From positions 62,001-126,000 of the forward strand of contig JADKBN010000017.1 in assembly GCA_016715065.1 (NCBI GenBank): DNA of 64,000 nucleotides, in the 5' to 3' direction. This document shows positions 60,815-64,000 of the stretch, piece by piece (within the stretch, counting starts at the first letter, position 1; each line of letters starts with the position of its first letter). The stretch is from Fibrobacterota bacterium. Its GTDB lineage: Bacteria; Fibrobacterota; Fibrobacteria; UBA5070. Made by a program: the position numbers and the translations under genes. The notes beneath the pieces are model-generated. The model was not told the origin of the DNA. It searched no databases and saw only the letters and a list, made by a program, of their open reading frames with translations.

Positions 60815-61282
60815 TCACTTTTGTTCTGCGAGGGCGATGCAGACTTCCACGATGAAGTCTCCATGCGTGCAGGTGAAGGGGATGACGATGCTCGGGATGT
60901 CTTTGGGAGTGGTGACCTTGTGATTGGTCCCCACGACCACCGACGGAAGCGAGATTGTCACGTTGAGTCCGGACAGATCGGCCTTGGCCGCGCCCGCGAT
61001 GATGTTGGCCAGTTCGCCCACCGCATCGGTCACGTCGGCGTCGATCTGGGTCACGTTCAGCCCGATGAAGGCCGACACGGTTGCCAGAGCGGTCTTCGTG
61101 GGAAAGCTGATGATGACGGCCCCTTTAGCGCCGCCGGAAAGGCCGATGATCCCCGAAACGTCGTGGGCCAAGCTGGGCTCGGCTTTCACGTACGGTGCAG
61201 CAGGCTGCGGGGTGGTGTTCACCATCGTCTGGAAGGTGGACATCGTGGCCTTGAGAAAGGGATTGATGAGCTCTGACCGCAT
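60815..61282 (-). CDS. cheX: CheX-like CheY-P phosphatase
   Basis: This 155-residue protein has the CheC/CheX phosphatase helix DAVGELANIIAGAAKADLSG (E and N catalytic) and the fold elements AVIISFPTKTALATVSAFIG and LPSVVVGTNHKV. It should dephosphorylate the CheY encoded next to it. Other chemotaxis genes are absent, so the pair may be a small regulatory module. Confidence 0.9.
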   Translation of the reverse strand: MRSELINPFLKATMSTFQTMVNTTPQPAAPYVKAEPSLAHDVSGIIGLSGGAKGAVIISFPTKTALATVSAFIGLNVTQIDADVTDAVGELANIIAGAAKADLSGLNVTISLPSVVVGTNHKVTTPKDIPSIVIPFTCTHGDFIVEVCIALAEQK

Positions 61283-61370
61283 CGCGGTGACTCCCAGGAA
61301 GAGGTGGAACGTTGGGACTGTACCACGAGAACGGAAAGGCGGTCAAGAAGTTTCTCCCGAGGGTTTCATT

Positions 61371-61710
61371 CGGCTGCGCCGGGCGTATTCCAGGCGCGGG
61401 CCTGGTTGCCGTTTCACGGCTTCCGCCGTGTTGGACCCGGGGCGGCCCGGGTGCCGTTATCCGGGCGTGGGCCCGGTTGCCATATTCACGGGGCTGTCGC
61501 GCCCCGTGACCCCGACCAAGGGGCTGAGCGCGCAGCCCCTTGGATCCCGCGCGCCGGGGGGCTCTAATTGGAACGGCCACACCGGCTCGCCAGGGACGTG
61601 GGTGCGAGAATTGTCGAGGCATACGGGCTGATGGCATCAGGGACGCGATCGATATCCTCATGACACTGGCCGTTCCATTTTTCGAGCCCCCCGGTCCCCC
61701 TTGATTTGGT
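61371..61710. repeat. structured dispersed repeat, copy 1
   Basis: A non-coding ~340-bp block with a series of hairpins: CCAGGC/GCCTGG (61390-61405), CACGGC/GCCGTG, CCCGGG/CCCGGG, CCGGGC/GCCCGG, CACGGGGC/GCCCCGTG (61487-61508), CCAAGGGGCTG/CAGCCCCTTGG (61516-61543), then a long two-part stem CCGGGGGGCTC + TGGAACGGCCA pairing with TGGCCGTTCCA + GAGCCCCCCGG (61554-61694) around an ~87-nt loop. The same plan with changed but still pairing bases occurs at 63622-63920. Copy 1 has extra hairpins. Confidence 0.85.
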
Positions 61711-61803
61711 TGGGTTGCCGGATCTCTTTGAATGCCGGTTTTTGTCTGATGCGGTTTTGTCCGGCGCCGCTTCGCTGCGCGGTGGCTGGGGTGGCTGGAT
61801 CGA

Positions 61804-61832
61804 CGTAGGGGCGATTCATGAATCGCCCTACG
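61804..61832. repeat. short palindrome of a widespread type
   Basis: CGTAGGG-GCGATTC and GAATCGC-CCTACG form a nearly perfect inverted repeat centred on ATG/CAT. Such GATTCATGAATC palindromes occur in many unrelated genomes as dispersed repeats. The rest of 61283-62000 holds copy 1 of the structured repeat and no gene that I can support. Confidence 0.6.
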
Positions 61833-62000
61833 CAAAGACGAATGGCTTTATTCAGGGGCGGCGGCCAGACAGGCACTGTGATGGTTGTCGGATTCTGTCT
61901 TTTGTGGCGTTGATGTGGGTGGCATCGGTTTTTGGCGGGGGTGAAACGGGATGGCAACGGGGATTGGATACCTTCTTGGCTCTCACCCGGAGGACTCTAG

Positions 62001-63620
62001 ATGGCTCGCACGAATGCTTTCTCGTGGATGGTTGTATCGGTTATGGCGGCGGGACTGGTTCCCCAGGTCGCGCCTGCCCAATTGACCATCTCCAATCTGG
62101 TGCGCTACCAGGTGGTGCAGCGGGATGCCGATGCCATGACCGCCACGTTCGCGGACTCCGGTGCCTGCCCTGCTGCCACGGCCAAGATCCAATTGCGGCT
62201 GACCAAACAATCAGATGGGGCCGTGGTGGGGGCGTTTGCCTGGAAAGAGCTGGCCAATGTTTCCGTGACGGGAACCAAGTGGAAGGGGATCATCCCGGCC
62301 CTGCCCGTGGGCGGCGAGTACAAGGCTCAATTGCGGGCGTTGGATGGGACCGGAGCCGTGATCGATTCCACTGCCGTGATCGACCGCCTGTTGGTGGGCG
62401 ATGTGTGGCTTTGTTCCGGCCAATCGAACATGCAGCAGGACCCCGGCACCAAGCTGGATACGAACTTTGTCCATACCCGTGTGATCTGGGCGTCCGATCC
62501 AGGCACCAAAGAAGGAAAGCCCTGGGGCACCACGGTCACCAACGGTCCTTCCACCTCGTTTGGAAACCAACTACACACCCTGACGGGAATCCCGGTGGGG
62601 ATCGTGTACGCGGCCAAAGGAGGAACATCGATCACCGATTGGTTCTACACAGCAGATTCCGGCTTGTTCCACAAGATGTCGCGATTCCTGGACAAGGGAA
62701 TCGGCGGATGGAAGATCGGCGGGTTCTTGTGGTACCAAGGCGAAAACGAAGACCAGCAGGACACCTGGGCCACGCGGTATTTCGCGAAATTTTCGCGCAT
62801 GCGCGACACCATCCGCACCCTCAGCGGGAATTCCAAACTGCCCATGATCGCGGTGCAACTGGAGAGCTGGGACGGGACTTCGCTCTTTCCGCTCAACCCG
62901 TACGGTCGGTGGGTCCGCTGGCCCGTCACCCGCGATCAGCAGGAGTTGATTGGCCGGGCAGATTCGTTCTCCACCTGCGCACCCATCTGGCCGGCCGCTG
63001 GTTTGCACATCAATGGCAAGAACCAAGCGCTGTTGGGCACCTACGCCGCCGCCAAGGCCACACGAAAGTTCTACAAGAGCGTCGCCTCCGATCCAGGAGC
63101 AGGTCCGGAGTTTGGCGCGGCGTGGTTTGCCGATTCCTCCCGCAAAACCATCATGGTCCAGTTCAGCGGAGTGAAAGGACGGCTTCTCCATCCGGCCGAT
63201 CCCAACCATCTGGGATTTTTCGTGATGAACCCAAAGACCTGGGACATCAACGATTCCACCATTTTCAGCTACGGCACCGATTCGAAAGGCAACCCCGCCA
63301 AGATGCTCAAGGAGATCCAATCGATCGACACGGTGGGCCCGGACAAGGTGGTCATCCGATTGGCCCAGGCGGCGACGGATTCCGTCACGGTGGGTTACGG
63401 ACGGCACATCCAGCTGGTGTCGCTCTCGCCTCTGACGGACGCGACTGGGATTCCGGTGCCCACGTTCTTCAATCGCGAAATCGCCAAGGCGCCGGTCGTC
63501 AGCTCTGTGAAACATGTGGCAGGACATCTTCTCGTGCCGACGCTCCAGTTCGATGGGTCGCGGGTGCGGGTGCGGGATGCCAAGGGTTGGCGGAATTTGT
63601 CGGGTTCCTCTGCGAAGTGA
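62001..63620 (+). CDS. secreted SASA-type carbohydrate esterase
   Basis: This 539-residue protein has a signal peptide (ending ...VAPAQ), an N-terminal beta domain (~28-130), and a sialate-O-acetylesterase/CE6-like domain with the nucleophile Ser142 in LCSGQSNMQQD, KGGTSITDWFY, GFLWYQGENEDQQD and a His in AAGLHINGKNQALLG. The C-terminal ~200 residues are beta-rich. It probably removes acetyl groups from a polysaccharide such as xylan, as expected of a plant-cell-wall degrader. It is flanked on both sides by copies of the structured repeat. Confidence 0.88.
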   Translation: MARTNAFSWMVVSVMAAGLVPQVAPAQLTISNLVRYQVVQRDADAMTATFADSGACPAATAKIQLRLTKQSDGAVVGAFAWKELANVSVTGTKWKGIIPALPVGGEYKAQLRALDGTGAVIDSTAVIDRLLVGDVWLCSGQSNMQQDPGTKLDTNFVHTRVIWASDPGTKEGKPWGTTVTNGPSTSFGNQLHTLTGIPVGIVYAAKGGTSITDWFYTADSGLFHKMSRFLDKGIGGWKIGGFLWYQGENEDQQDTWATRYFAKFSRMRDTIRTLSGNSKLPMIAVQLESWDGTSLFPLNPYGRWVRWPVTRDQQELIGRADSFSTCAPIWPAAGLHINGKNQALLGTYAAAKATRKFYKSVASDPGAGPEFGAAWFADSSRKTIMVQFSGVKGRLLHPADPNHLGFFVMNPKTWDINDSTIFSYGTDSKGNPAKMLKEIQSIDTVGPDKVVIRLAQAATDSVTVGYGRHIQLVSLSPLTDATGIPVPTFFNREIAKAPVVSSVKHVAGHLLVPTLQFDGSRVRVRDAKGWRNLSGSSAK

Positions 63621-63621
63621 T

Positions 63622-63930
63622 TTGGCTGCGCCGGGCTTTCTTTAAACTGCGTTGGGCTTTTTCTACGGCTGCGCCGTAAGCTCTTTCCAGGCGCGGGCCT
63701 GGGTGCCGTTTCACGGGGCTGCCGAGCCCCGTGCCCCGGCCAGAGGGACTGACGCCGTCCCTCTGGACACCCGCGCCGGGGGACACGAACTGGAACGGCC
63801 ATGCCACTTGGGCCAGGTGCGCAGGGTGGGATGATCGTTCGTAGACGTGGCGAGATTATCAGGGACGCGATCGATATCGCCGGTTCATTGGCCGTTCCAT
63901 GAACCGTGTCCCCCGGACCCCCGCCAATTT
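63622..63930. repeat. structured dispersed repeat, copy 2
   Basis: A direct-orientation relative of copy 1: CCAGGC/GCCTGG (63687-63702), CACGGGGCT/AGCCCCGTG (63712-63733), CCAGAGGGAC/GTCCCTCTGG (63740-63766), and CCGGGGGACACG + TGGAACGGCCA pairing with TGGCCGTTCCA + CGTGTCCCCCGG (63776-63916). The loop shares ATCAGGGACGCGATCGATAT with copy 1. Begins just after the esterase stop. The last ~70 nt of the window are GC-rich and hold no gene that I see. Confidence 0.85.
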
Positions 63931-64000
63931 GGCTGAATTGCCAGATTTGCAGCTCATTCCCCTCGTTTGGAGGGGTGCCCCGGAGGGGCGGGGTGGTCTG

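Noticed and set aside
61371..63930. Repeat pair as a CRISPR array or insertion sequence
   Set aside because: Only two long copies, no spacers, no transposase, and no terminal target duplication that I can see.
1..64000. tRNA or rRNA genes
   Set aside because: I saw no cloverleaf with a TTCGANNC arm and CCA-type end, and no rRNA-like stretch; this was by eye, so a short tRNA could have been missed.

Overview
The window is GC-rich DNA from a Gram-negative bacterium. It encodes a lipid A/Kdo glycosyltransferase, TonB-dependent uptake, many lipobox-bearing lipoproteins and an HtrA-type periplasmic protease. Several families (DUF5683 proteins, the HEHE-motif lipoprotein paired with a TonB receptor, a 7TMR-DISM hybrid kinase, a secreted beta-helix protein) point to the Fibrobacterota/Bacteroidota (FCB) group. 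Fibrobacterota is my best guess, but no 16S rRNA or other decisive marker is present. Genes are packed into long operons, and most neighbours overlap by 4 nt (ATGA, GTGA, TTGA and possibly CTGA).

Region 1 (1-5950) holds a cut-off PRC-barrel/MgtE-like gene, a CsgG-like protein, an HtrA/DegP protease with a small lipoprotein, a single-domain rhodanese, and two decayed arsenic-resistance fragments (Acr3 C-terminus, ArsM middle) flanking an AT-richer secreted-protein gene. Region 2 (5934-13243) is a metal-uptake locus, probably for zinc. A TonB receptor and its HEHE lipoprotein diverge from znuA-znuC-znuB, a DUF318/ArsP-like permease and a TIGR03943-like partner. An 18-bp dyad lies in the shared control region, and a Fur-family regulator (26000-26431) could be the Zur that reads it.

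Region 3 (13315-25980) is a cobalamin riboswitch followed by a 16-gene co-directional operon. It contains the cobalt ECF importer cbiMNQO, the anaerobic corrin-ring genes cbiA, C, X, D, E, L, F, G, H and J, a DUF1015 protein, and the corrinoid adenosyltransferase cobO. cbiT is absent. Region 4 (26000-30996) has the Fur/Zur gene, a lipoprotein, a large secreted beta-helix protein and an old-yellow-enzyme family reductase. Region 5 (31126-38263) is a tellurite/stress (Ter) locus: two TerD proteins, an AIM24 protein, then CitE-like aldolase, ATP-grasp, PRTase-TRSP, HAD phosphatase and StiP/PELOTA genes, an enzyme set predicted to make an unknown nucleoside-like product.

Region 6 (38267-61282, all minus strand) carries rmuC, a lipoprotein, a 7TMR-DISM hybrid histidine kinase, a large secreted protein, and an envelope/signalling run (ABC exporter, isoprenylcysteine-methyltransferase-like protein, Kdo transferase, class III cyclase, rarA). 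Upstream of these are an ABC-class ATPase, two DUF5683 proteins (one frameshifted), dapB, rplI-rpsR-rpsF, and cheX-cheY. Region 7 (61283-64000) has a secreted SASA-type carbohydrate esterase flanked by two direct copies of a strongly structured, non-coding repeat whose stems covary between copies. I found no tRNA, rRNA, CRISPR array, transposase or phage gene.
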